A stretch of 48,699 nucleotides of DNA from an uncultured Selenomonadaceae bacterium (GCA_937902665.1 CALELM010000093.1:1-48699), one strand, 5' to 3'. Shown: positions 16,274-24,657, counted from the stretch's first letter. Made by a program: numbers and translations. The notes: generated by a model from the sequence alone, not told the origin.

Positions 16274-16473
16274 TGTGCCGCCTCCTTCTTGTCAACGAAA
16301 ATCGCATAATCCGGACAACGCAGCTCGCACTGCCCGCAACCAATACATGCCTCTTTGTCAACGACTTGAATCTTTCCCAAATCATCCAAGGCCAGCACCT
16401 TCTTGGGGCAAAATGCTGCGCAGATTCCACAGCCCTTGCACCTTGCCGACTTAATGGTGATGTCCGTTTTCAT
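16270..16473 (-). CDS. korD: 2-oxoacid:ferredoxin oxidoreductase, ferredoxin-like delta subunit
   Basis: A 67-aa protein with two [4Fe-4S] motifs, CKGCGICAAFCP and CIGCGQCELRCP, that passes electrons from the TPP centre to soluble ferredoxin. ATG 16473 has an AGGAGGG box 8 nt upstream; a 15-codon extension in frame precedes that box and is rejected. It is the first gene of the operon and is linked to korA by ATGA overlap. Confidence 0.92.
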   Translation of the reverse strand: MKTDITIKSARCKGCGICAAFCPKKVLALDDLGKIQVVDKEACIGCGQCELRCPDYAIFVDKKEAAQ

Positions 16474-16553
16474 CGCAGTCCCTCCTAAAACTTCAGTCTC
16501 ACTATCTATGCAAATCACATATAGAAAATATTCATTTTGCAGTATACCTTTGA

Positions 16554-16582
16554 ATTATAGCAGATATGATTTTTCATTGCAA
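16554..16582 (-). promoter_or_regulatory. Promoter of korDABC
   Basis: TTGCAA, 17-bp spacer, perfect TATAAT on the minus strand. The leader to korD is about 70 nt. Confidence 0.82.
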
Positions 16583-16652
16583 GCACTTATGCTTCCCTGC
16601 CATGGAAGCGAAGCTCCTCCAAAATGCAAGCTTTCTGCCGGCAGCCCGTTGT

Positions 16653-17297
16653 TCACCTCGTTCGCCAAACAGCATAGCCCACTGCCATGACAATAATATA
16701 AACAGTTCCTGCCTTGAAAATGGAAGCATGGAGTTCCTCGCTTCGGGCATTCTCCAGCACCACGCTTTCCCTGCTTTGCCTTGCCGACATCCGCACGTCC
16801 TCCTGCAAGATCCTCATTGCATTTTGATAATCTGCCATGGACTCAGCCGAGTGCAGTGCGCCATCCCTAAAGTTCAAGCAAAGCCTTCTCACCCTGCGTG
16901 ACAGCCTTGCCGTTTCCTTCCACATGGCATCCCATCGCTCTGTCTCATCCCATTCCGTTTGCCGTAATTCCTGCTCCTCCTCACTGTAGTAATTCCTTTC
17001 GACCAAAGCACGAAGGTTTTCTATATCCTCTGCCACTGTCTTTTCCGAGGAAATCAGTTGCTGCTCCAACTCCGCTTTCCTTTCCTCCCCTGTATCCTTC
17101 AACTCATTAAGCAATCTATCATGCTGGTCAAGGTGACCAATCAAAGTATCCAGCAAAACACACTTTTCCTGCCATTGCCCTTCATTGTATTCCGCAAAAG
17201 ACATTCTCTGGCAGTCAAAATAAATATCTGCGCTGAACAATACCAAGGAAATCAGGCATACCGCAACAACCCAAAGCTTTTGATGATTTTTCTCCAT
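16653..17297 (-). CDS. Membrane-anchored coiled-coil protein, function unknown
   Basis: A 214-aa protein with an N-terminal transmembrane segment (VVAVCLISLVLFSADIY, about residues 9-26) and a long charged, probably coiled-coil periplasmic middle (about 40-180, rich in Glu, Gln and Arg). A second hydrophobic segment (VYIIVMAVGYAVW) sits at the C-terminus. The shape recalls four-helix-bundle sensor domains, but no signalling domain is attached. ATG 17297 has GGGGGTGGAG upstream; the preceding GTG is less likely. I do not recognise a family. It lies between korD and the SLC13 gene. Confidence 0.65.
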   Translation of the reverse strand: MEKNHQKLWVVAVCLISLVLFSADIYFDCQRMSFAEYNEGQWQEKCVLLDTLIGHLDQHDRLLNELKDTGEERKAELEQQLISSEKTVAEDIENLRALVERNYYSEEEQELRQTEWDETERWDAMWKETARLSRRVRRLCLNFRDGALHSAESMADYQNAMRILQEDVRMSARQSRESVVLENARSEELHASIFKAGTVYIIVMAVGYAVWRTR

Positions 17298-17360
17298 CAC
17301 TCCACCCCCTGCATTTACATCCGTTACCAGAATTCAAACTGATTTCAAGAAATCTTCGCA

Positions 17361-18632
17361 TTAAGGATAGAAAGGCCAAAAAATCGGAATCAGCACCACG
17401 CACAGAAGCATGGAAAGAACTGCCAAGGGAAGCCCCACTTTTACATAATCCATGAACTTCAACTGCCCTGGTGCCATGACCAAGGTATTCGGCGGAGTTG
17501 CCATCGGTGTCGTAAAGGCACAGGAGGCCGCAATGCCAATGCTCATCAAGACAGGATACGGAGACACCCCTATCGCACTGGAAATAGAAATCCCAATCGG
17601 GGCCAAAAGTGCCGCAGCTGCCGTGTTCGACATGAACTGCGTCAGTCCACAGCTGATCAGGAACATCAAAAAGGTCAGCAGGTACGGAGATGGCGAGCTG
17701 CCTGCCAAATCCATCACCGCATTGGCAATCATCCGCCCTGCCCCCGTCATCTCCATTGCAGATGCCACGGGAAGCATGCCGGCAAACAAGAAAATCGTCA
17801 CCCAGTCAATGCCTCGATATGCCTCCTCTTCGGAAAGGCAGCCTGTCAGGACACAGGCAAGCGCACCGATAACCGATATCACATGCAGAGGAATCCCCAG
17901 TTCCTTTTCATACAGCATGCCGATGACCACGGCAATGATGATTGTTGCGCAAATCAGCATTTTCTTTCCGCTGTATGAGGTCTCTTTTGCAAACTCATCT
18001 TTCTTTACCTTTGAAAAATTCTGCGGGCAAAGCCTCCGTCCTATCAGCACCATGTACAAAATACCGACCAAGGACAGCGGTACGCCAATCAGCGCAAACT
18101 CAAAAAAACTAAATGGCGTATAGCCTGCCGTATCGAGTGCCGCACTCATCATGACATTTGGAGGCGTACCAATCAGCGTTATCGTGCCGCCCACGTTAGC
18201 GGCTATCGCCAGTGCCATCAGCTGCGGCGAAACAGGAATCTTCGCAGTCGAGCAGATTTGATTGACCACTGGCATCAGGCAGGCAACTGTCGCCGTATTG
18301 GAAGCCGTAGCCGACTTCACGACCGTAAGCGCCATGATGGCAGACATCAGCCTGCGTTCTCCTGTTCCCACCGCATGCACGACAGTCACAGCAATCTTGT
18401 GAGCCAGCCCCGTTGCAAACATCGCCTCTCCCACGACAAACATTCCTGCAAAAAGCACGACCGTAGAATTGGAAAGTCCCGCAAAAGCCTGCGCTGGTGT
18501 CAAAACGCCCAGCAAGCAAAGCGATACAGCGGCACACATCGCAGTAACCGCCAAAGGAATGATCTCCGTTGCCATAAGAACGGCAACAATCCCCATGACA
18601 AGCAATGTAATAATCGCCGGATCCATACCCAT
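17361..18632 (-). CDS. SLC13/DASS family anion permease
   Basis: A 423-aa secondary transporter with 10-12 membrane segments for dicarboxylates, citrate or sulfate, probably Na-coupled. It has the inverted repeats typical of the family: GLSNSTVVLFAGMFVVGEA and NTATVACLMPVV in the first half, GLTQFMSNTAAAALLAPIG with the SNT motif in the second, and then FTTPMATPPNTLV. The ATG at 18632 has GGGAG 7 nt upstream. The substrate is not decided; a C4-dicarboxylate would suit the nearby 2-oxoacid metabolism. Confidence 0.88.
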   Translation of the reverse strand: MGMDPAIITLLVMGIVAVLMATEIIPLAVTAMCAAVSLCLLGVLTPAQAFAGLSNSTVVLFAGMFVVGEAMFATGLAHKIAVTVVHAVGTGERRLMSAIMALTVVKSATASNTATVACLMPVVNQICSTAKIPVSPQLMALAIAANVGGTITLIGTPPNVMMSAALDTAGYTPFSFFEFALIGVPLSLVGILYMVLIGRRLCPQNFSKVKKDEFAKETSYSGKKMLICATIIIAVVIGMLYEKELGIPLHVISVIGALACVLTGCLSEEEAYRGIDWVTIFLFAGMLPVASAMEMTGAGRMIANAVMDLAGSSPSPYLLTFLMFLISCGLTQFMSNTAAAALLAPIGISISSAIGVSPYPVLMSIGIAASCAFTTPMATPPNTLVMAPGQLKFMDYVKVGLPLAVLSMLLCVVLIPIFWPFYP

Positions 18633-18706
18633 AAGACATCTCCCTTCGATATTTCATTTTGCATATCCACTTAAAATATTATGTCAAAAAGATATGCCCC
18701 GTCAAA

Positions 18707-18742
18707 TACAAAAAAGGAAGCGCAAGCGCTTCCTTTTTTGTA
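18707..18742 (-). terminator. Bidirectional terminator after the 70-aa gene
   Basis: A 16-bp perfect stem TACAAAAAAGGAAGCG with its complement, loop CAAG, and A/T runs inside the arms. It ends the minus-strand gene at 18751. Confidence 0.9.
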
Positions 18743-18750
18743 TACATCCA

Positions 18751-18963
18751 TTATGCAATGCCTGCCGCCGTCACAACTGCCCTGTCCTGATATTCCAACC
18801 AATCTGCCACAGCCTGACGCTCCGAAGACTTAGCCATGCCCGTCACATCAACATGCGCAGCGAAGCTGGACTTTCCCATCAGCCTTGCAGCCTTAGTAAA
18901 CTGCTTTACCCGCACGGGAACATAAACATCTTCCATCCACTGAGAATAAATACGTACCTTCAT
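18751..18963 (-). CDS. Small uncharacterised protein, 70 aa
   Basis: Encodes 70 residues starting MKVRIYSQWMEDVYVPV with no signal peptide, membrane segment or Cys pair. The middle contains GKSSFAAHVDVTGM, and it ends in an alanine-rich VVTAAGIA. No family is recognised. Support for a real gene comes from context: a near-consensus promoter at 19127-19155, a purine-rich AGAGAGAGGG 8 nt before ATG, and a strong terminator right after the stop. The mRNA would have a leader of about 160 nt. Confidence 0.65.
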   Translation of the reverse strand: MKVRIYSQWMEDVYVPVRVKQFTKAARLMGKSSFAAHVDVTGMAKSSERQAVADWLEYQDRAVVTAAGIA

Positions 18964-19126
18964 GATAATTGCCCTCTCTCTTCTTTAATCTTATGATGGT
19001 TGCCATCCACAGCTTCCACAAAGTGAAAAGAAATTCTGCTCTCAGCAATATATCGTAGGAAATGTTTCCCAGCTTAAACATGCATAACGTCATATGATAT
19101 AAAGACCTTTCAGTCCTATGCAAGTT

Positions 19127-19155
19127 ATTAAACCACAAAAAGAAAGGACTGTCAA
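19127..19155 (-). promoter_or_regulatory. Strong promoter of the 70-aa gene, with upstream inverted repeat
   Basis: Perfect TTGACA, 17-bp spacer, TTTAAT. An inverted repeat (AACTGTTATATTT with AAATATGACAGTT, 19154-19184) overlaps the -35 box and may be an operator or the end hairpin of the PHP gene. The rest of 18964-19224 shows no other clear feature. Confidence 0.75.
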
Positions 19156-19224
19156 CTGTTATATTTATGAAAAATATGACAGTTTCTTTTATCAGAAAAT
19201 TTTCAGTAAATAGGCATTTTCTCC

Positions 19225-20076
19225 CTATGCTCCCAACACAGTACTGCTCTTTTTCCTATGTGAAAAACGAACCACTTCCGTATAGCCGAACTCCCTTGCA
19301 TACGCCACTGCTTCATCATTGTAGCTCCCGCAATCCTCCGGCTTGTGCGCATCCGAGGACGTGATAATCGGCAGGTCGTACTTTGCCGCCATGCGCATAA
19401 AATCAGGATAGGGAGATATCTCCTTGATAGGATAACGGTAATACGTTCCCGTATTGATATCAACTGCCATCTGTGCCTTTGCCATTGCCTTTGCAACACG
19501 TTCCAAGTACGGAGTCACATCAAAGTCCGGAAGATACCGAAACAGCCTTATGTTGAACGGATGTCCCAGCACGTCATACAGCCCGCTGCCGCAGAGATGC
19601 TCTACTTCCTCCGTGTACCACTGGTAGATTTCTTCCAAGCTATGCTGTTCCCATTCTGCCTTGATCTCCGAAGAATCATACGCCCAGCCATGCAGGAAGT
19701 GTACCGAGCCAATGACATAATCAAAGTCATATCCTGCCAAAATTTCCTTTACCTTTTCTTGGTTCTGGAAATTGCACACCTCAATCCCCATCTTTACGGC
19801 ATGATTCTTTTTTAATTTTTCCATAAATGCGGCATACTCATCCAACGTATACTTGAACTTGTTCTTCTTCAGCCACCCCTGCTGAAACCTACCAATGAAG
19901 GAATCATCCAAGACAAGATCCTCGTAGTAAAGCTCCTTGAACTCCGGAAAGGTATGAGAATGTTCCGAAATGCCAATCTCCTCTACCCCCCGCTTTTCCG
20001 CCGCATCAAAGAACCCCTGCCCCCATTCCTCGTCATACGAGCCATACTCAAAATGCATGTGATAATCTATCTTCAT
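19225..20076 (-). CDS. PHP-domain phosphatase, histidinol-phosphatase (HisJ) type
   Basis: A 283-aa protein of the polymerase-and-histidinol-phosphatase superfamily. The metal ligands appear as DYHMHFE (H6, H8), GISEHSHTFPE, FDYVIGSVHFL, LGHPFNIRLF and SSDAHKPEDCG. The length suits HisJ-type histidinol phosphate phosphatase; a role outside histidine synthesis is possible because no his genes are near. ATG 20076 has GGGAGG at good distance; the 5 codons further upstream are rejected. It lies 74 bp after the HAD gene, beyond that gene's terminator. Confidence 0.83.
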   Translation of the reverse strand: MKIDYHMHFEYGSYDEEWGQGFFDAAEKRGVEEIGISEHSHTFPEFKELYYEDLVLDDSFIGRFQQGWLKKNKFKYTLDEYAAFMEKLKKNHAVKMGIEVCNFQNQEKVKEILAGYDFDYVIGSVHFLHGWAYDSSEIKAEWEQHSLEEIYQWYTEEVEHLCGSGLYDVLGHPFNIRLFRYLPDFDVTPYLERVAKAMAKAQMAVDINTGTYYRYPIKEISPYPDFMRMAAKYDLPIITSSDAHKPEDCGSYNDEAVAYAREFGYTEVVRFSHRKKSSTVLGA

Positions 20077-20094
20077 CGTACATCCTCCCATTCA

Positions 20095-20133
20095 CAAAAA
20101 CTGCGGCACCTGCCATACAGGCAAATGCCACAG
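20095..20133 (-). terminator. Terminator after the HAD gene
   Basis: CTGTGGCA/TGCCGCAG outer stem and TGCC/GGCA inner stem, followed by TTTTTG in the minus direction. Confidence 0.85.
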
Positions 20134-20150
20134 GCTTTTCCCCGAATTTT

Positions 20151-20948
20151 TCAGCACAAGCCTTTTTCCATCAGCTCCCGAATCCCCCAAAGAACGCCTG
20201 CCTCCGCATTGCTTTTCGTACTAAAACGAGCGCGCTCCTTGATTTTCGGATGCGCATTTTCCATAGCATAGCTATAGTAAACCGCATCCATCATCTCTGC
20301 ATCGTTCATATAATCGCCAAATGCCGCACATTCCTCCGGTGAAAGCTTCCATAGCTTCTGCACCGCCTGCACGGCAACGCCCTTGCTCACGCCGACCGAC
20401 ATTACATCGATCCACCAATCACTGGAACGTACTACCTGCAGCGGTCCATCGAACTGCTGTACCGAGGGCAAAATATTCTCCTTCGCCCGTCCATTGTAGT
20501 CATACAGTGCAACCTTCACCGGAACATCGTCCACAATCTCTCGAAAATCATCGACTAGCGTGTAGGAGGTATAGTACTTCATAAGCTCATCAACAAATTC
20601 CGGACGTGCATGGGAACGCAGGACATACGCCCCATGCTTGCCGCAAAACACAGGAAAATCCGCTTGGGCAGCATCCAGTACCTCAAAAGCCTTTTCCTTG
20701 TCCATCGGCATAGAAAAAAGCTCTTTCCCCTGATACATGACAACCGTTCCGTTTTCTGCAAGAAAAACAAAATCGTCCGCATACTTCTCAAAGGTTTTCA
20801 AGAGAGAAAAATACTGCCTTCCGGAAGCCGGCGCAAACAAAACGCCACGTTCCTTCAGCTGTTCCATGACCTCATCAAAATCCGTGGGAAGCCTTCCCTC
20901 ATCATCTACCAAGGTCCCGTCCATATCCGACAAAATCAGCTTTACCAT
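20151..20948 (-). CDS. Cof-type HAD-IIB hydrolase (sugar or nucleotide phosphatase)
   Basis: A 265-aa HAD phosphatase. Motif I is SDMDGTLVD (D8, D10), motif II lies in FAPASGRQY, and motif IV is AAFGDYMNDAEMM. The large type IIB cap is between motifs II and III. Such enzymes act on sugar phosphates or cofactors such as PLP and FMN; the substrate is unknown. ATG 20948 has AAAGGAGAGG upstream; the longer frame starts within nirJ2 and is rejected. It begins only 17 bp after the nirJ2 stop and ends at a terminator, so it is probably co-transcribed with the two radical SAM genes. Confidence 0.88.
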   Translation of the reverse strand: MVKLILSDMDGTLVDDEGRLPTDFDEVMEQLKERGVLFAPASGRQYFSLLKTFEKYADDFVFLAENGTVVMYQGKELFSMPMDKEKAFEVLDAAQADFPVFCGKHGAYVLRSHARPEFVDELMKYYTSYTLVDDFREIVDDVPVKVALYDYNGRAKENILPSVQQFDGPLQVVRSSDWWIDVMSVGVSKGVAVQAVQKLWKLSPEECAAFGDYMNDAEMMDAVYYSYAMENAHPKIKERARFSTKSNAEAGVLWGIRELMEKGLC

Positions 20949-20965
20949 GAAATCCTCTCCTTTTA

Positions 20966-21961
20966 TTATACGTTGCTTTTTCCTCGATAAAGGCACCACG
21001 GCTCTTCTGCCATGTAATCGCCCTCATGGTACAACGCCGCCCTTGCCCGGCAGCCGCCGCAGGTGTTCTTGTAACGGCATCTTCCGCAGCCACCGCTATA
21101 TTCCAAGCTGCGAAGCTTTTCCAGTACCTCGCTCGTTTTCCAAATCTCATCGAACGGAGTCTTTCGCACATCCCCAAGCTCCATATGGAGATAGGCACAC
21201 GGCTGAACCTTGCCCTTGGGACTGATAATGCAATAGGAAAGCCCAGCAAGGCATCCCCTGCGAAACCTTGACGAATAGCCAAGCTGATCCGCGATCCGAA
21301 GGAACTGCGGTGCGCAGGTCGGTTTCAGCTCAATGGAAACCTCCTGCTGCTTTTTCATGATACGTGTCAGCACATCCTCGTATGCCTCAGCCCGCAGGGA
21401 TTCCTCCTCAATGGAAGCCGCCCTTCCCGTTGGCACCAAAAAAAAGAAATGATGTGCCTTCGCCCCAATTTCCACAGCAAAATCCGTCATAGCTTCCAGC
21501 TCCGATTGATTCCAGTCCATCACCGTCGTATGAATCTGGAACGGCAGACCTACCTCACGGCAATTCCTCATGCCATTGACTGCACCTTCCCATGCACCCG
21601 AAAACCGCCGAAACGCATCATGCTTTTTCTGATCCAAAGAATCCAAGGAAATCCCCATGCCCTTTGCGCCAGCCTGCTTGAGACTCTTTGCCATCTCCTT
21701 CGTAATCAGAGTCCCATTCGTGCCAAACACAGGAATCAAATGCAAATCCGCCGCATATTTCACAAGGTCCAGAATATCGGGACGCATCAAGGGTTCGCCG
21801 CCCGAAAAAATCATAATCTTGAATCCTGCACGGGCGATTTGCTCCAAAAGCCGCTTCGCTTCCTCTGTGGAAAGCTCCTCTTCTGCCTTGCAGCCCGCAT
21901 CCCGATAACAATGAGCGCAATACATGTTGCAAGCATTGGTCGTATTCCATGAAACAATCAT
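20966..21961 (-). CDS. nirJ2: Radical SAM protein NirJ2-type (AhbD-like, haem biosynthesis)
   Basis: A 331-aa radical SAM enzyme with CxxxCxxC at C11-C15-C18 (ACNMYCAHCY), the SAM-contact motif FSGGEPL, and a SPASM-like C-terminal Cys cluster (CGRCRYKNTCGGCRARAAL). Pairing with NirJ1 marks it as NirJ2. Relatives in anaerobes (AhbD) oxidatively decarboxylate the propionates of iron-coproporphyrin III in the sirohaem-dependent haem route. Its ATG overlaps the nirJ1 stop by 4 nt. Annotators also link this family to haem d1, which would need a cd1 nitrite reductase not seen here. Confidence 0.85.
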   Translation of the reverse strand: MIVSWNTTNACNMYCAHCYRDAGCKAEEELSTEEAKRLLEQIARAGFKIMIFSGGEPLMRPDILDLVKYAADLHLIPVFGTNGTLITKEMAKSLKQAGAKGMGISLDSLDQKKHDAFRRFSGAWEGAVNGMRNCREVGLPFQIHTTVMDWNQSELEAMTDFAVEIGAKAHHFFFLVPTGRAASIEEESLRAEAYEDVLTRIMKKQQEVSIELKPTCAPQFLRIADQLGYSSRFRRGCLAGLSYCIISPKGKVQPCAYLHMELGDVRKTPFDEIWKTSEVLEKLRSLEYSGGCGRCRYKNTCGGCRARAALYHEGDYMAEEPWCLYRGKSNV

Positions 21962-23151
21962 TCCCTTACCTCCCCTGCAATGCCAATCTCCTCATCCGTC
22001 AAATAGCAGGACGGATCCGATGCCCAAAAATCGCCAGTCCTCGCCTCTGCCCTAGTACGGAAATTCCCATTGCAGTAGGAAAGAAACCTGCACTTTGCGC
22101 AACGTCCCGAAAGCAATGGCTGCCTGTCCTTCAATCCCTTCATAATGGGATGGGACGTATCCGACCATATCTCCCCAAACTTTCTCTCTCGCACATTGCC
22201 GAACGTGATATGCTGCGTGAACTGGTCCGGATGCACATAGCCCATCGGGTCAACCTCCCCAAAAGCAATTCCTGAACGATTGCCCCCATTCATCGAGATA
22301 TATTCCTTGATTTGCTCCGCTGCGCTCTCATTGCCCTCTGCCAGTGCTTTCAGATACATATAAACGCCATCACAGTGATTATCCACCGTCAGAATTTCCT
22401 TGCCCAGTCCTCTTGCCTCAAAATCCTTCGTGCGGCGAATAATCGTATCCATCGCATGCCTTGATTCCTCTGCCGTCACATCCTCATCCATCATCTGGTT
22501 CCCCCGACCGGAATACACCAAATGATAAAAACAGACACGATTGATTTTCTCTGCCTCGATGAAATCAAAAATCTTGTCCAGCTCCTGAATATTGTGATGG
22601 TTGATCGTAAAGCGCAAGCCCACGCGCTGCCCAACCGAAACGCAGTTCTGGATGCCCTGCATCGCCTTTTCATAAGCCCCATCCACGCCACGAAACTTGT
22701 CGTTGACTTCCTTCAAGCCATCCAGCGAAATGCCGACATATCCCACGCCGATATCCTTGATCCTTTGGGCTGTCTCACGGGTAATGAGCGTCCCATTCGT
22801 GGAAAGCGTTGGGCGGACTCCCTTTTTTGCCGCATATTCCGCAAGCTCAAAAAAATCCGGGCGAATCAGAGGCTCACCACCCGAAAACAGCAAAACCGGC
22901 ACATGAAACTCCGCCAAGTCGTCAATGAACCTTCTTGCCTCCTCCGTGGAAAGCTCCTCCTTGTACTTTCTCGCATCCGAATTCATGTAGCAATGCCGGC
23001 ATTTCAAGTTGCAGGTCCTTGTCGAATTCCACACCACCACGGGACCAATTCCCTCCGCCGCACCATTCCTCATGCGGTGCGCATCCTTCGTATAGCGCAG
23101 GGAATCCCCAAAATATTCTCTTGCAAACAATAGCTTCGTTACACTAATCAT
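21958..23151 (-). CDS. nirJ1: Radical SAM protein NirJ1-type (AhbC-like, haem biosynthesis)
   Basis: A 397-aa radical SAM protein starting MISVTKLLFAREYFGDSLRY, with TRTCNLKCRHCY (C47, C51, C54), FSGGEPL, and a C-terminal cluster CAKCRFLSYCNGNFRTRA. AhbC relatives remove the acetate side chains of 12,18-didecarboxysirohaem. The auxiliary cluster reads CNGNF where NirJ2 has CGGCR, so its second iron-sulfur site may differ. ATG 23151 is chosen for the family N-terminus and GAAGGGG upstream; 37 further codons in frame are rejected. No other haem genes lie in the window. Confidence 0.86.
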   Translation of the reverse strand: MISVTKLLFAREYFGDSLRYTKDAHRMRNGAAEGIGPVVVWNSTRTCNLKCRHCYMNSDARKYKEELSTEEARRFIDDLAEFHVPVLLFSGGEPLIRPDFFELAEYAAKKGVRPTLSTNGTLITRETAQRIKDIGVGYVGISLDGLKEVNDKFRGVDGAYEKAMQGIQNCVSVGQRVGLRFTINHHNIQELDKIFDFIEAEKINRVCFYHLVYSGRGNQMMDEDVTAEESRHAMDTIIRRTKDFEARGLGKEILTVDNHCDGVYMYLKALAEGNESAAEQIKEYISMNGGNRSGIAFGEVDPMGYVHPDQFTQHITFGNVRERKFGEIWSDTSHPIMKGLKDRQPLLSGRCAKCRFLSYCNGNFRTRAEARTGDFWASDPSCYLTDEEIGIAGEVRE

Positions 23152-23283
23152 CAAACTGCACCCCTTCTGCCCTGAAGCAACTGACTGCCAAGGCATGATT
23201 GCCAAGCAAAACCGCCGCCTTCGATTGCACCAGCGCAATCTTTCTCCATCTGCCACACACATTAGACATTATAATGCCCTCAA

Positions 23284-23418
23284 TCAAGAAAATGCAACAA
23301 GCATTTTCTTCATATGACAGCGTTTCAACGAAGCGGGAGATATGCTCACCGCTTGTTAAAATTTGGCTTCTCCCACTTACAGCAAGCTGTTGAAGAAGGG
23401 GACATCTTAGCTTCGTTA
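23284..23418 (+). repeat. Dispersed repeat, full-length copy B
   Basis: About 135 bp, the same order of blocks as copy A: GAAAATGC/GCATTTTC hairpin, CGTTTCAACGAAGCG, CTCACCGCTTGTTAAAATTT, CCCACTTACAGCAAGCTG, GAAGAAGGGGACATC, TAGCTTCGTTA. It differs in the spacer after the first hairpin and at scattered bases. It fills most of the gap 23152-23503 between nirJ1 and the tRNA-Arg promoter; nothing else is seen there. Confidence 0.9.
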
Positions 23419-23503
23419 TAAAGGAACTTGGTACATTTTACAAAGAAAAATCCCCCTCATTTGCTCCCGTAATTTTCGCAAGCCCATTTTTCGCCAAAGA
23501 CTC

Positions 23504-23532
23504 TTGACGAGCAACACAAAACATGATAACAT
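23504..23532 (+). promoter_or_regulatory. Promoter of tRNA-Arg
   Basis: TTGACG, 17-bp spacer, TAACAT, 34 bp before the tRNA. Confidence 0.8.
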
Positions 23533-23566
23533 ACTCTATGTTGATTGCGTTAGCAGTCGATATCAT

Positions 23567-23644
23567 GACTCAGTAGCTCAGTTGGATTAGAGTATTTGAC
23601 TACGAATCAAAGGGTCGGGGGTTCGAGTCCCTCCTGGGTCACCA
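23567..23644 (+). tRNA. tRNA-Arg (anticodon ACG)
   Basis: Acceptor GACTCAG pairs with CTGGGTC (one G-U). The anticodon stem TTTGA/TCAAA encloses CTACGAA with ACG at the anticodon. The T-arm contains GGTTCGAGTCC, and CCA is encoded. The A34 is expected to be edited to inosine to read CGU, CGC and CGA. Confidence 0.95.
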
Positions 23645-23652
23645 TAGAAATT

Positions 23653-23687
23653 TCAGCACTTGTCAATGTGGATAGGTGCTTTTTTCT
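23653..23687 (+). terminator. Terminator of tRNA-Arg
   Basis: Imperfect stem AGCACTTGTC/GGATAGGTGCT followed by TTTTTTC. Confidence 0.65.
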
Positions 23688-23857
23688 TTGCAAAAAACAG
23701 AGGAAGCACAGATTCATCCAACTGCACACAGACCAGCAGCTTATTTTCTGCCAAGCTGCAAGCATCAAAGAATCCGTACTTCCCCAGAAAAACATTGTCA
23801 CAATCCTGCTTCCTCTGCTACAATAAGCACAAAAACTAAAAAGGAAAGTGAATCTCT

Positions 23858-24250
23858 ATGAATTATATCGTAACAGAACTGCTTACAACGGAACATGGCA
23901 CGGAGTTCTACATCCTCGGTCAAAGCGAGGACAAAAAACGTGCCGCACAGATTGCTATAGAAATCTATAAAGCATACAACAAGGTGGCATCCTTTCAAAA
24001 CATCGAAATGATCACAGAATGGCTGGAAACCAGAAAAAGCTATTCCTTCCGCAAGGATAAGCAAAACCGTCTCCAGCTTGCCATCACCGAAATTGACGGC
24101 GAGACCCTCCCAAAAGAAAAGCAGCTCATCTACTCCGCTTCCAAGGAAGAAGATGAACTGATGCGAAAAGTAAGCCAAGCACTCTTCGAGGGAAAGCATA
24201 CCGCCTCCCGCGGAGAAGTGCCGACCTGCAGGGCAGAAATGCCGCAGTAA
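23858..24250 (+). CDS. Uncharacterised protein, 130 aa
   Basis: A 130-aa soluble, charged protein starting MNYIVTELLTTEHGTEFYILG. A helix AAQIAIEIYKAYNKV and a segment EMITEWLETRKSYSF follow. There are no Cys motifs until the low-complexity end, and no membrane segment. GGAAAGTGAATCTCT before ATG is a reasonable ribosome binding site. The C-terminal 15 residues look poorly conserved in character. No family is recognised. It lies alone between tRNA-Arg and the structured non-coding stretch. Confidence 0.65.
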   Translation: MNYIVTELLTTEHGTEFYILGQSEDKKRAAQIAIEIYKAYNKVASFQNIEMITEWLETRKSYSFRKDKQNRLQLAITEIDGETLPKEKQLIYSASKEEDELMRKVSQALFEGKHTASRGEVPTCRAEMPQ

Positions 24251-24290
24251 TACATTTTAACAGAAACATAATTTTAATATGATTTTTCAC

Positions 24291-24358
24291 AAGGAGCGAT
24301 GTCTCTCGACTATAGGTGATTTTTATCATCAGATCGGGTTGGAAGGGTATCGCTTCTT
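24291..24358. other. Possible structured RNA or hairpin element, unassigned
   Basis: AAGGAGCGAT pairs with ATCGCTTCTT across about 48 nt (one G-U), enclosing a smaller GGTGAT/ATCATC hairpin with a TTTT loop. It lies in a 320-bp non-coding stretch (24251-24571) after the 130-aa gene. It is followed on the plus strand by T-rich sequence (TTCTTTTTT). It resembles no riboswitch I can name. Confidence 0.3.
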
Positions 24359-24533
24359 TCTTGTATAAATTCTTTTTTAGTTGTTGCTTCATGTATATAG
24401 CTTTCATTTCTCAAAATTTATCCTTTATCGGGCAAATTCCAAAATTTTCCTCACCTTGATGAGCAATTTTGCAGATAAAAAATAATTTCGTTCAGCATTC
24501 CCGTCATAGTATGGTATGCAATATGTTGAAACA

Positions 24534-24560
24534 ACAAAAAGCGCCGCTTCCACGACGCTT
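24534..24560 (-). terminator. Terminator of tRNA-Tyr
   Basis: AAGCGTCG/CGGCGCTT stem followed by TTTTTG in the minus direction, 11 bp beyond the CCA end. Confidence 0.8.
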
Positions 24561-24571
24561 GCACATTCAAG

Positions 24572-24657
24572 TGGTGGGCAGGGATGGATTCGAACCATCG
24601 TAATCCGAAGATGACAGATTTACAGTCTGTTGCCTTTAACCACTCGGCCACCTACCC
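24572..24657 (-). tRNA. tRNA-Tyr (anticodon GTA)
   Basis: Class II tRNA with a long variable arm. Acceptor GGGTAGG pairs with CCTGCCC. The anticodon arm CAGA-CTGTAAA-TCTG has GTA at the anticodon. The T-arm contains GGTTCGAATCC, and CCA is encoded. Confidence 0.96.

Noticed and set aside
18893..19138. An 81-codon frame in the leader of the 70-aa gene
   Set aside because: No ribosome binding site, overlaps the 70-aa gene in another frame, and starts upstream of the expected transcription start.
10929..23418. The repeats as a CRISPR array
   Set aside because: Copies are kilobases apart with genes between them, not regularly spaced by unique spacers, and no cas gene is present.
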